In this document: positions 23,330 to 35,280 of the stretch, piece by piece
Layout: each line of letters opens with the position of its first letter
Numbering within the stretch: position 1 is the stretch's first letter
Assembly (NCBI RefSeq): GCF_963422355.1
Contig: NC_085093.1
Coordinates: 5,256,018-5,320,017, forward strand
Length of the DNA stretch: 64,000 nt
From: Corticium candelabrum
Taxonomy: Eukaryota; Porifera; Homoscleromorpha; Homosclerophorida; Plakinidae
Direction: 5' to 3'
Translations under genes and position numbers: made by a program
Notes under the pieces: generated by a model
Databases searched by the model: none
What the model was told of the DNA's origin: nothing
Seen by the model: the letters and a program-made list of their open reading frames with translations, nothing else

Positions 23330-26300
23330 CAGTGGCGGATTCAGGCTGGGTCTATGGGGTCTATAGACACCCTTTAAGCTGAGCATAACTGTTTCAGATT
23401 CGATTTTTCATTACAATACAAAAATACCTGTTCTTTGGCATAGGCGTAGGAACTGGGGGGGGAGGGGGGCCGAGGGGACCATGGCCCACCCAATATTTAG
23501 CCTCCAAAGCTGTATCAATGCGGCGATTAGGCCCCCAATTTGGCGTTTGCCCCCCCCCCCCAATCTCACCACACTTCTTACGCCAACGTTTGGTACTGTG
23601 TTACTGTATGAACTGAGTTACTCAACAGCACATTTAATTAAAGACAGCTAGCTAAGTTTCGAAACTACCAGTTCCACGGTCCAGTTCTTTCGCCGGGTTG
23701 TCGAGATCGTGTTACTTTAGGCTTGTTGTAAGCGCGCAAAATGGACGGTAGATCGAGGCAATAAGATCTGCTCATGCTCAAAGAACTTCATTCGACAATC
23801 CTACGCATCTACTGATTCCGTGAAATCGTCAACAAATACTTCAAAATGAAGAGACATGCTGCTACACCTAGCACTTCATTCTTCCCCAAAAGGAGCAGAG
23901 AAGGTACATGCAGATGACAAATTTGCATCTATACTATATATAATAGAGTTTGACAAAATTCAATGGATTACCATTTACTGACTATTCCCTTTACTACAGA
24001 GTCCGAGGGAGAGTCACACTCAAGTGCAGATATAGGTTCGCCATCACAAAACCGTGTAACAGAAGACCCTTGCGGGGCCCCAGATGGTTCTGGTAAGTAG
24101 ATTATAAATATTATTATCTTAAATTCAAATATTAAGTTACATACACGTAGCTGCAAATAGAATACAAACTATCACAACACCAATTAATTTTAATGTTTGC
24201 AGGTCCAAGTCGAATGTCACCCTGTGCCACCACTCTGTCCCAAGTTGAGTCAAGCACTGCTTTCCCTCCTGACGATATTGGAGCACTGTTGAAAGCAAAC
24301 CAGAAGTTAAATGACTTGGATCCGACACGTAAATACCAATTGCTTACATCTGAGCCAAATCTTGATTCTTCCTATTACCCAAAGACGTACTGTGCTGTTT
24401 CTAAACAATATCGCCACTTTACACCAAGCTCGTTTAAAAATATCCTTGGCTCTATTACAGTCGTGCAGAGGATGGGGCATTCTGCCGAGCCTTTGCAATT
24501 TTTGCTCCTGAGTTACCTGGTGGACATTCTACAGGTCAGTTCGTGACTGCACCTTTTAGAACATGGCGAAAACTATATGACAGGACGCTAGCTCATGGCA
24601 AGCTTGATTACCATCTTGCTTCTCTGGCAAAGATGAGTGCATTCTTGGATTGTTATAGTAACCCATCACAAGCTATTGACACAGTGCTTGTATCCGAGGC
24701 TCGGAAGCGGATGGAGGCTAACAAGAAAGTGATTTCGTCTACGTTAAAAATAGTTTTGCTGTGTGGAAAACAAGGCATAGCGTTTTGTGGTTATCGTGAT
24801 GATTGTTTCAACTGGGAGGATACTGAGTATGAACACTCAAACCCAGGGAATTTCATTGAGCTTGTATGCTTTAGGGCTGAAACTGACAATATTCTCTCTG
24901 AACATCTCAAGAACTCTCTAAGAAATGCTAGATACACACCCAAAACAATTCAAAACGAATTGATTGAAGTGGTTGGCAAGTACATCTGCAACGAAATTAT
25001 AGCAGAGGTAAAGAAGAGCAAATGCTACACTGTCGTTGTTGATGAAGTCACTGATATTTCAAACAAAGAGCAGCTCTCAATTTCCCTTCGCTACGTTTAT
25101 TATGGTACTGTGAAGGAAGTATTCATTGCCTTTGTCTCAGTAGAAAGGATCACAGGAAAGAATATTGCTGCAGCAATTTTAAACTGGATACAGACAGTTG
25201 GATTGTCAACAAGTGATATGCGAGGGCAGTGCTACGATGGAGCCAGTAACATGTCTAGAGCAAGATCAGAGTGTAGTGCTGTTATTCAACAGCAAGCTCC
25301 AAAGGCTGCCTATTTCCACTGTGCTGCTCATCGATTGAATCTTGCTGTAGTGTCTGCATGTAAGATCCAAGCATTCATGAATGTTGAGGCATACATCGGA
25401 GAAATTGCAAGGTTCTTCGCATTCTCTCCCAAAAGGCAACGACTGTTTTATAAGACAATGGATAAATTCCTTCTAGAAGCCAAGGCCCAAAAGCTCAAAG
25501 ACGCCTGTAGAACAAGGTGGGTTCAATGTATTGATTCGTACACAGTCATTCTTGAGTTGTTACCGGCATTTCACACATCTCTGCAAGCTATGGTTTCTCC
25601 AGGACAACACAAAGACTTTGGTACTGATTGGGGCTGGAATGGCAATACAATCACAAAGGCGAATGGCTATCTGTATCAGCTTCAGCCGGCTTCTTTCTTA
25701 GTTTGCTTCAAGATTCTCCTTGAAATCTTGCAATGTCTCAAAGGCCTCACAGTCAAGCTTCAAATGCAAGCGTCAGTACGTTTAATCCTACAGAAAATGA
25801 GAAAGGACTGTGTCCAAGAATTCAATAAAATCTTTGCCGAAAGTGTTAAGTTAGGACAAGATCTCCATGGTGAAGATTTTGAGTTGACCAAACCACGCAT
25901 TTCAAGGCGACAGTCTCATCGAAGCAACATTGAAGCATGCAGTGCAGAGCAGTATTATTGTGTAACCATGTACAATGAGTTCCTATCTCATGTCATAAGG
26001 GAGCTTGACAACAGATTTTCTGGAAACCAGTACTTGGTTCACGGCTTGCTTCATTTGGTTCCAAGTAAGGTTGCTTCTGAATCTCATGATGACTTTCCAG
26101 AAACACTCAGTCAATCTTCTGATTATTTCAAAGACGACTTGCCTCATCACGACATGCTTTCCATTGAGTATCGAATGTGGGTCCGGAAATGGAAGTGTTC
26201 AGATGAAGTTCCAACAAAGCTTGTTGATGCACTCAAATCATGTGATGAGATCCAGTTTCCTAACATATTTGTTTTGTTGAAGTTGACTTTAACGCTTCCA

Positions 26301-26871
26301 GTCACCACTTGCGAGTGTGAGAGAAGCTTTAGTCAACTCAAACTGATTAAAACCTGCAGAAGATCTACAATGACAGATGATCGATTAAATGGATTGGCAA
26401 TCATGAAACTAAACAGTGATAGATGTGAAAGAATTCGGAAATCTCCAGAAGCACTAAATCTACTTCTGAACTCATTTGCATCATTACATCCTAAGGGAAT
26501 GAAGATTGCTTTTGTTCTAGCTGATCAATAATTTCACGTTTTTAACATGTAAAATCATTTAATTCCACTGTGTACATTGTACTAAACATTATGTCTTAAT
26601 TAATGTATATAATATTATATGTATGGCATATATAAATAGCCTTAGCTGCTATAACCCTAGATTGAGATAGCTAGCTTGCTGCTACCAGCTGGTGCAGCTA
26701 GTTCTTGTTTATGCTGGGGAATTATTTGGAATTGGTTTTTACGCCCAAGGGAGACAGCTCCGAAGTTCTTAATTATTAAAGTGACTGAATCCTAACAAAA
26801 GTAGGCAAAGTAGGCGTGGTTAAAATTTTGTTTTATAGATCCTCCTTTCTCAATTTCTGAATCCGCCAATG
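23330..26871 (+). mobile_element. hAT DNA transposon, 3.5 kb
   Basis: The element begins CAGTGGCGGATTCAG (23330) and ends CTGAATCCGCCAATG (26871), a terminal inverted repeat with one mismatch and the CAG start usual for hAT elements. The flanking octamers AGGTCACG (23322-23329) and ACGTGAGC (26872-26879) both resemble AGGTGAGC, the sequence at this spot in K1 and K2. An 8-bp target duplication that has since mutated is therefore likely. That octamer spans the 5' splice site of kinase exon 2. The element contains one transposase gene and short G and C homopolymers (about 23455-23470 and 23551-23562). Confidence 0.85.
23846..26531 (+). pseudogene. hAT transposase (ZMYM1/ZNF862-like), frameshifted
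   Basis: Three exons fit: 23846-23903 (MKRHAATPSTSFFPKRSR), 24000-24092 and 24203-26531. A TTF-type zinc-finger region (PWLYYS, AFCRAF, FVTAPFRTWRK) precedes the catalytic region, which has VVVDEVTDIS, CYDGASNMS and FHCAAHRLNL. The C terminus has the hAT dimerisation pattern LTLPVTTCECERSFSQLKLI. The reading frame changes by one base within the A run at 24436-24440, between the N-terminal part and the zinc-finger region. One lost base accounts for the whole discrepancy. The 662-codon part from 24543 is open to its stop. The gene is otherwise well kept, which suggests moderate age. Confidence 0.85.
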
Positions 26872-28540
26872 ACGTGAGCATCGATCCACGTGTATCAGTC
26901 TCATGAGTGTAGTGATTATAGACAGTCTGCATAGCACAACGGAACGAGGTTGTAATGTTTTCAGAAGTCTTTTGTTTCTGTGTCTGCATGCAAGTACGAT
27001 ATCTCTTGAACGGCTTGACATATCACAATGACATTTTAGAATAGGAAGATCCTACCATAATCGCAGATGTGTTCAAAATGGCACTTGGGGTCGAGTTACC
27101 CCTGACAGAATCTCGCTGCGAATACGTTGTGAGTCGTCGCAAGTCAGTGAATTAACCCTGATATTATGATTTTAATAAACATTTTGACATGCTTCATATT
27201 TGCTTTTATGTGTTGCCATTTGGAAATTTGAGATCAACTGACACCCCAGGATGCAAGTCAGAAGAGCACGCTTTTCAGTTTGCATGTGGGTTTTGCAATT
27301 CCATTGTAGATGGCTTCTACTTCATAAATGTCTCTGCTGAAATATTACTGACTATAGATTGTCAACAATGAGAGGAATTTCAAGCTGATCAGCAGTGCAA
27401 TCTAGAAGTAGCTCGAGTAATGGGAACCATTGCATTCACTGCCTCAGAAGTATTTCTGGACAAAGAAGAGAAGAATCGAGAAACGAAAATTGATGTTTAT
27501 TCCTAAGTTCTCCATGTTTTACCATGAATTATAGTCATTTAATAAACTGTCATACTCAGGTATTCTATCATTCTGTTGCAACTGAAAGAAATGACGCCTG
27601 TAAATGGTATGTTACTTTTTACTACTTCTAAGCTTGAATGAGAGTATCGATATGTCATTTTCATGTAACTGGAATGAGCAGTGCAGTGATTCGTGCAAAT
27701 GTCCTGTCAAAAAATGATCTAAACTGAGTGACAACAACTGCAGTAAAGACTTTCAACATTTAATTACTGGCTGCTGGAGTGACCAGCCAGACAGCAGGCT
27801 AGGTTTTGGAGGTCAAGAAAGGAACTACATGTATATATAAGCGGATTTGTAGCTATCTTTTGTTGTAATTGTTTTTTCTAGTAGCAATTACAATGTTTGA
27901 AGGGATTATAGGAGAATCATCCATATCATGCAAACAGGGCAACCGTGTTGGCGTATTATATGCAGACAATTCAGTTACAGAAGTAGATTCTGGCAATGTG
28001 ATTGGTAGCACTTCTATTCAACCAGTCTCTGATTCAAATGTATCATCATCAGCTTTGATAGTGATTGACTCTGTTTGATGAATCAAATTTGGGATCAAAC
28101 TACTTCATTGTCACATTCTGTTTCTACGCCTTCCAAAGTGGTGCCAGTTCCAAGTGCTTCCGGGGCATCATTATGAAATACGATACTTGGAATGAGTCCC
28201 AGTCCTACTAGTACAACTATGCCATTTACATCATTCTTGTCATCTGTGACTCAAAACCAAGTTGATATTCCAACAACTGCAGCAGTCAACTTCTACCTTC
28301 TTTAGATGCTCTTTCTTTACACGACAGAAGTGGTCCCATTTTACCTCGTATGTTCTCTTTATGACAGGACAGTTGAATTGCAGCTGAGCTCTCTTGTGAA
28401 ACTATAGGTGTGTCATATGCTGTGTGGATTTTTTGGACCCTTTTCCAGTGAAACCCGTTTTACCGGTCAAAGAAACTGTGGATAGAACAGGTGATATACA
28501 CAATTGCAATAGCTGCTTATTTGGTTTTGGTAGTAATTTT

Positions 28541-28618
<78 letters not shown>
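28541..28618. repeat. TG microsatellite 5' of the SINE
   Basis: About 38 uninterrupted TG units, directly abutting the SINE start at about 28619. Confidence 0.97.
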
Positions 28619-28621
<3 letters not shown>

Positions 28622-29110
28622 GGGGGCGGTGCGGTAGAACAGATGGTAGAGCGTTGGTGATGACATCCGGGATCTTGTATTCTGTGATGAGGGTTGATGA
28701 TTCGATCCTGGGGAAGGCGACACTGTCGCAGTTTCCTTGAGCAAGAAACTCACCCACAGTTGCTTATCTCGACTCAGGGGTATAAATGAATACCCGGTCA
28801 TTGACTAGCCTCGCTCCAGACGCAGTGTGGATTGCAGCCATGGATGCGCTTCCATCACCACTGATCGTCTGGGGTGGACCAGACCGTTGGCTTGGCAGCA
28901 ACATCATGCAGCAGACGTGTGGGCCTTGGTGTCCAGTCCCAGAGGTGTGCCATTGTCAGTGCCCCGGCCTGGATGACTCTGGCCAAGCTCCAGGTGGATT
29001 GTAGTGCTGGCCCCAAGACTCCACGTAGCGCATGGAGGCCCTGTCTCTAGAGACAGGGCAGCTCTCTCCACAACTGACCTCAAGGCTGATGTTGAAAGAC
29101 GTGGAGGGCT
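28619..29110 (+). mobile_element. tRNA-derived SINE
   Basis: A tRNA-like head is present: a degenerate A box around ATGGTAGAGCG (about 28644-28654) and a B box GATTCGATCC (about 28699-28709), followed by GGGGAAGGCG. The body contains TTTCCTTGAGCAAGAAACTC and GGGGTATAAATGAATACCCG, which resembles the conserved central part of tRNA-derived SINEs found in many aquatic invertebrates. It lies within the K-left pseudogene. The tRNA part is not an intact tRNA gene. Confidence 0.6.
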
Positions 29111-29130
29111 TAACATTTATCCATAACATT

Positions 29131-29252
<122 letters not shown>

Positions 29253-29704
29253 GAGTGTGTACAGAAAATTCATAAATTATCTAACCATATAAGCAAGACC
29301 AAACGAAGAGACCATACGCATATATGTGGTCAGCAACATCGATTACATCTTTCAAACTCTTTACAGACTGTTCTACTTGTCAAGTAAAAGCTCTTGAGAA
29401 ACTACTGTGTTCTCAAGGCACAGACACAGGTCAGCTTAATGCCACATTAAATCGGTCTACTAACTGTTCAGCTATTAAACTGTTTGCATTGAGCAGTTTT
29501 AGGCACAGCAGTCAGGAGCTTCATCACAGCAGTTGTTGCAGCTAGACCATCTGCGCTGAGTACACCCACGGTTTAGTCATGTGAGAGGAGCTAGGTCGGG
29601 TATGGAGGAAAAGTTACTTTCAATAAAAAATAATTAAATTCGATTGATAAAGCAAAGTTACGATTTAATATAGAGTATACGGTGTGCTAGACTATGATAA
29701 GTGT

Positions 29705-29747
<43 letters not shown>

Positions 29748-29775
29748 GGCAGGCAGGCAGGCAGACAGACAGACA
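29705..29775. repeat. ACAG / GCAG tetranucleotide repeat
   Basis: About 18 tetranucleotide units, with GCAG variants in the centre. It lies in the K-left pseudogene between the SINE and the Kelch exon. Confidence 0.95.
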
Positions 29776-30545
29776 CACAGTTAGAATGTTCATAATATTA
29801 CTTGCAAAGAGCTGTAATACTGTCTGTCAGCTAATCCCACTGCATCAACTACAGGTCATTTAAGCACTTTGCTGATAGGGATGTGGTCTGTGCTCTCACA
29901 TTCAGAAATGTACGACAGGAACCTGGACAGATTACTGAGGATGATGTTAACTGTTACATCATATTGAAACTTTTGATTTTTGCTTGTCATTACTTTACAG
30001 TCTCATCTTACCAAAATGGTTGACTCTGCTGCCTCAACTAGCAAAGAGGCATAGCTTTCCTAATTGTATTGGCACAGTCAAGGGCAAAGGGGTAGTCAGC
30101 GGCATATCCACAACTTATACATCTGTGATTTCCTGTCGAGTGACAAAGGTTAAATTGGACGAGTTGCTCAACTGTGCCTGAAGTAGGAGACAGAATCAAA
30201 ACAAGTTTTACAGCCAATGATTGCCTGTTTGTCACGTATTATTCCCAAGGTAGTAATAGTATTTACTGGAGCTTGAAAATTAGTGCATGTGATATCAACA
30301 ATGAGAAGTGGGTGACTTCTGTTCTTTGGAACTTGGGTTACAACTGGAATGCTTCAGTGGTGTATCAGATGGTGACAATTAAAAGATATATTGTTAGAGG
30401 TAAACTGGTAGTGCAAAGCTCAAGCAGTCAAGGAATACCGTAGCAGTGTTAACTATTATTGATAACATGCCTTGTATTGTTGGAGGATGGGCTGGCCAGT
30501 ACATTAACTCTGTAGAAGGCATGCATATCTATTTCTGACCTTCAT

Positions 30546-31677
30546 TTGCTTATTCTGCGTGCAACATATCACAGTGACAGGTTTGTATAGCCTTTGCCAT
30601 GAGGACAATAAAAGTGTTTGTAGATATCTTGTATGTACTGTGGTCTGAATAGCTATCTTGACGAACGCGCCCTATCTAGAAATGTAAAAGGGCCGGACTT
30701 AATAATAAAGCTTTTTAATATCTATTTTATTTATAAATTAAAATATTCTATAGACAGTACACTCTGCTATTTTGAAATGGCAGATCTTAATATAATCATT
30801 ATTTTATATCTATCCTATTTAATTAATTGTATTACCTTATTATTTCTAATATAATCACAGGTCTCCAATACATCTCCACTAGAAGCTAGCAAACTAGGGA
30901 CCCTAGCTCATACAAAGAACAAAAGTTAGTCTCCAATACAAAGCAGACACGTCAAGTGAAGTACCACTACCTAGTAGTGTACCACCACTACCTAGAATAG
31001 TGTACCAGTAGTCAAACAGTGTCACTGTGTATTCGATATGGCAATAAATGATAGCGAAATAAATGTGAGCACAGTTGAGTTAACCAACATTGAAACTATG
31101 TAGGACACGGTCTTCAACAAAGACATGTCTCTAGTAAAGACATCTGTCAGGCCCTTTGAAAAATAAGGACATGTTATATTAAATGTGGTATCAATTATTA
31201 CTTACCTGTTACTCTCTCTTCTGTAATACTCAATGTGCCTAACATTAAAAATGTTGCTATCTACTGTAGTACTTATTACGTGTTTCAGTTTCTTAAAGAC
31301 ATACAACTCTGTGCATCACTAGTCCCAACCAGTTGGCAGATACAGATGCGATGTGAATCTTGGCATGTATTGGATCAAATGCGTACTGGCTAAACTGATT
31401 CCATTTCACTCAATACCGTGCAAGTGAACCAAATTTAATACATGACCATCACAACAGATTAATAAACAATGCATAATATTCCACACCTAAATTTTCCAGT
31501 CTATTAATTAAAATTGATATCAATTAAATTGCAGCATAACAGGTGTGCTTGACTGCACCAATAGCTGAAAACCGAGTAGCAATACAGTTATAGCAAACAC
31601 GCTCATTGTCAAACTCTGGGCCATCTGGAGTCTTCTTTCCTTATGTTTTACCTACAAACTTATGTGTTGCTTACAAA
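30546..31677. other. centre of the inverted duplication, no gene
   Basis: This AT-rich spacer separates the 3' ends of K-left and K1, which converge here. No gene or RNA was recognised. From about 31356 the sequence matches 37274 onwards: this is the start of the tandem repeat unit. Confidence 0.6.
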
Positions 31678-34600
31678 CTACTGTTCCATATTCAATGCCT
31701 CGACAGTGTTCAGATCCGACAGTGTGCCATCACGCATCCCTCCGGCTGCTAGAATGATTTCATCTGCAAAAGTGCACATCCCATGCAGAAAACGAGGATC
31801 GATCATCGATGGCAACGGCTGCCAAACACCAGGCCAGCTGTCCAACCACGATACACTATTTCCTATCATTCCATTATATTGAGGCATCATTCTTCCGCCA
31901 CCAACTACAAGCTTTCCTGATGCAACAGCACATGAACAGCCATACAGTGATGTCGCAGGCAGACTAAGCAAATGAAGGTCAGAAATGGACATGGCTTCTA
32001 CAGAGTTAATGTACTGGCCGGCCCATCCTCCGACAACACAAAGCATGTTATCGATAATAACACTGCTACACAATTTTCTTGCCTGCTTGAGCTTTGCACT
32101 ACCAGACTGCTGACCGCTTCGCATATCATAGATCAACACATTGCCCAATGTGCCAGATTGATATTCACCTCCAACGATATATATTTTGTCACCATCCGAA
32201 ACAGCACTGAAGCATTCCAGTTGTGACCCAAGTTCCAAAGAACAGAAATCACCCCACACGTTATTATCAATATCATATGCACTAATTTTCAAGCTCCAGC
32301 CAGTACTACTATTGCGTTGGGGATAATAAGTGGCAAACAGGCAATCGTTGGCTGTAAAAATTGTTTGAATTCGAGCTCCTAGTTCAGGCACAGTTGCACG
32401 ACTCATCCAACCTTTGTCGCTTGACAGGATATCACAAAGATATAAGTTATGAAAGTCACTAACAACCACCTTGCCTTTGACTGTGCCGATACAATTAAGA
32501 AAGCCATGCCTCTTTGGCAGTTGGGGCAACTGTGTCCACCTTTTTGGTAAAAGATGAGCCTGCAAAGTAATGGCAACAACGTCAACAGTTTTGATATGAT
32601 ACAACTACTAACCTCCTCCTCAGCAATCCGTCCAGGTTTCTGTCGTGCTGTTTCAACAAAAGATAACCCATTATCTAAATCACGATGACCATGTAAAAGG
32701 GTATCACCTATTCTGTCTGCAGATTCTTCAACTGTTACAATGGGTTTCACTGGGAGAGGGTCCAAAAACCCACCCATACCATATGACACACCTATAGTTA
32801 AACAAGAGAAGTCAGTTGCAATTCAACTGTCCTGTTATGATAATAAGAGAACATACGAGGTATAATGGGACCACTTCTTTCGTGTAAAGAAAGAGAAAGT
32901 AAAGAGGGTAAAAAGTTGACTGATGCAGTTGTTGGAATATCAACTTCACTTTGAGTCACAGATGACACAGATGATGTAAATGGCAGAGTTGTACTGGTAC
33001 GACTGGGACTCAATCCAAATACGGTATTTGATAATGCTGCGCTGGTAGCACCTGAATGTGGCACCACATAGGAAAGCGTTGAAACAGAACTTGAAGCAGT
33101 TGATCCCAAATTTGATTCATCAAAAGAGTCAAGCAACATTGAAGCTGATGATGATACATTTGTATCAGAGACTGGTTGAATAGACATGCTACTAATCGCA
33201 TTGCCAGTATCTACTTCTGTAGCTAAATTGTCTATGCCACCACGGCTGCTCTGATTGCATGAGATGGATGTTTGTCCTATGATCCCTTCAAACATTGTAA
33301 TTATTTCTAGAAAATCAAACAATTGTAACAAAATAAACCCACAGCTTACCTAGTATATGTCTAGTAATTGTTTTACCTCCAAAATCTAGCCTGCTGTCTG
33401 GCTGATCATTCCAGCAACGAGTAATTAATTGTCGAAAGCCTTTACTGCAGTTGTTGTCACTCAGTTTAGGTCTCTGGTTAGCCAGGACATTTGCACGAAT
33501 CACTGCACTGCTCATTGTAGCTACATAAAATAGCATAGTGACACTCTCATTCAAACTTACAAGTAGTACAAACTAGAGCAACCATAAACAGGCTTCATTT
33601 CTTTCAGTTGCCACAGAATGATAGAATACCTTTGTAGGACAGTGCATTCAATGACTATACTTCAGAGTAAAACAAGGAGAACTTACGAATAAACATCAAT
33701 CTTTGTTTCTTGTTTCTTCTCTACTTTGTCTAGAAAGACTTCTGGGGCAGTGAATGCAACGGTTCCCATCACAGTTGAGATACTGCTCGATTGAACTGCT
33801 GATCGTCTTGAAATTCCTCTCATTGTTGACAATCCAAAGTCTATAATCTGTCAGCAAAGACATCCATGAAGTAGAAGCCATCTACAATGGAATTGCACAA
33901 CCTGCCTGCCTACTGAAATGTGTGCTTTTCTGTGTTCAATCGTGGGTATTAGTTTAGAATTTATGATAATTTTTTATTACAATTGCTTTGATCGTAAACT
34001 TCAAATGGCAAAACATGAATTGATGAATGGATTTATTTATTTATTAATCAATTTGATAAAAGGAACATGTCAATTGTAAACAACTATTATGACATTGTCA
34101 AGCTTCGACTCTAACTGCCAATATTGAACTCGGCTGAGATATTAGCAGCTGAAATTTCATATGTATAGTAACATGTGAAGCTGTCTACAGATATCATACT
34201 TACAAAGAGACACAAACAGACAAAGACACAGACAGACAGATAGACACAAAAACGAAGACCTCTGAGAACATTACAACATCAGCCCATTGTGTGTTATGTT
34301 CCTGGTACTGACAATAATTCCATGATTGATACCCATGGATGCTCACCTTGCAGGAGTAATTGCAATCAACTAAAACATTGGCTGTTTTCAAGTCTCTGTG
34401 TATAATTGAAGGGTTGAGACTGTGCAAAAAGTCCATTCCCTTTGCAATTTCCAAACTCATCTTCAGTCGACAGCTCCACTTTCTGATTTCAGGATGCTCA
34501 CGTTCTCCTGACAGCAACATGCTCTCCAAATCCCCATTTCCTACATGCTCCATTACAATCGCATAATGGCCATGATCAGTGCATAAACCCAGTAATCGAA

Positions 34601-34907
34601 CAACGTGAGGACATTCAGTCAGTCGATGAAGGATGGTAACTTCTGACAGAAAACTCTTCTCATCACTAAAGCAGATTTGCGTCAACCGCAGTAAAACAAT
34701 GCTATTATAGCTCTTCTTGTGTATTTACCTAGGTTTCAGTCTCCTAGGCGTTGAGAGAATCTTTATGGCAACTAGTTGACCAGAACCTCTCAAGCGACAT
34801 CTATAGACTTCTCCGAAGGTGCCTGAACCAAGCCAGTCATTGCCCGTGTCGTAGACAAAGTCATCTGACCGAAACAGCGTCGGCCTAGGATCACTGGCTG
34901 CAGCCAT
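31678..34907 (-). CDS. K1: kinase-Kelch fusion protein, intact
   Basis: Eight exons total 2400 bases (799 residues plus stop): 34729-34907, 34347-34665, 33687-33847, 33561-33629, 33350-33510, 32857-33306, 32613-32791 and 31678-32559. Every junction is in phase. The kinase domain (about residues 18-296) has the glycine loop GSGTFGEVY (27-35), VAIK with Lys49, a helix-C Glu68, HRDLK (149-153), DFG (169-171) and APE (200-202). All catalytic residues are present. Its style resembles the tyrosine-kinase-like/RIPK group. A Ser/Thr-rich linker (297-505) leads to a Kelch propeller (506-799) with GG-containing blades such as KIYIVGGEYQSG, CVVGGWAGQ and LAAGGMRDG. No signal peptide or membrane segment is seen, so it is probably cytosolic. 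Exon 4 (DVYSYSIILWQL) is only 69 bases. It is divergently transcribed with S-mid, 373 bases away. Confidence 0.9.
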
Positions 34908-35280
34908 TGCTCAAGACCCTGTTGACTGCCCGTATGTTTGAAGCCAGAGCTGAGTATGCGAAATGACCTAAAACACGCGTCAAAGCGTGTGTGCATCAGT
35001 TTAGCTAATAGTGTAGCTTTTAAATAATTAGTGATTGTTAGTAAGTTGTGCATTACGAGAAGGAAAATTGGAGGCGTGGTCACCTCATGTGATTCTTTCT
35101 CTCGAAAAATCTGGCTCATTTATATAGGTAGGGTTTACTCTGTAACATATACATTTTACAGCTACGTTTGTCTGTTAGTTGAAAGGGAGAAACATGTATC
35201 CAGTCAATAGAAAAGTCTAGTTGCCAGCTTTCCTAAATGATCACGTTGTATACGGGGTTATTTTCCTGTTGAAGCATCGC
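34908..35280. promoter_or_regulatory. bidirectional promoter, K1 / S-mid
   Basis: 373 bases separate the two ATGs. The block at about 35066-35100 reads ATTGGAGGCGTGGTCACC then TCATGTGATTCTTTCT. It combines an inverted CCAAT box, a GGCGTGG KLF/Sp-type site and an E-box that has mutated here from CACGTG to CATGTG. The spacing is the same as in copy 2. Confidence 0.6.

Noticed and set aside
28619..28720. Functional tRNA gene
   Set aside because: The A and B boxes are degenerate and no cloverleaf with a plausible anticodon arm can be drawn. It is the head of a SINE.
29705..29775. CRISPR-like array
   Set aside because: It is a simple tetranucleotide repeat without spacers, in a eukaryotic genome.
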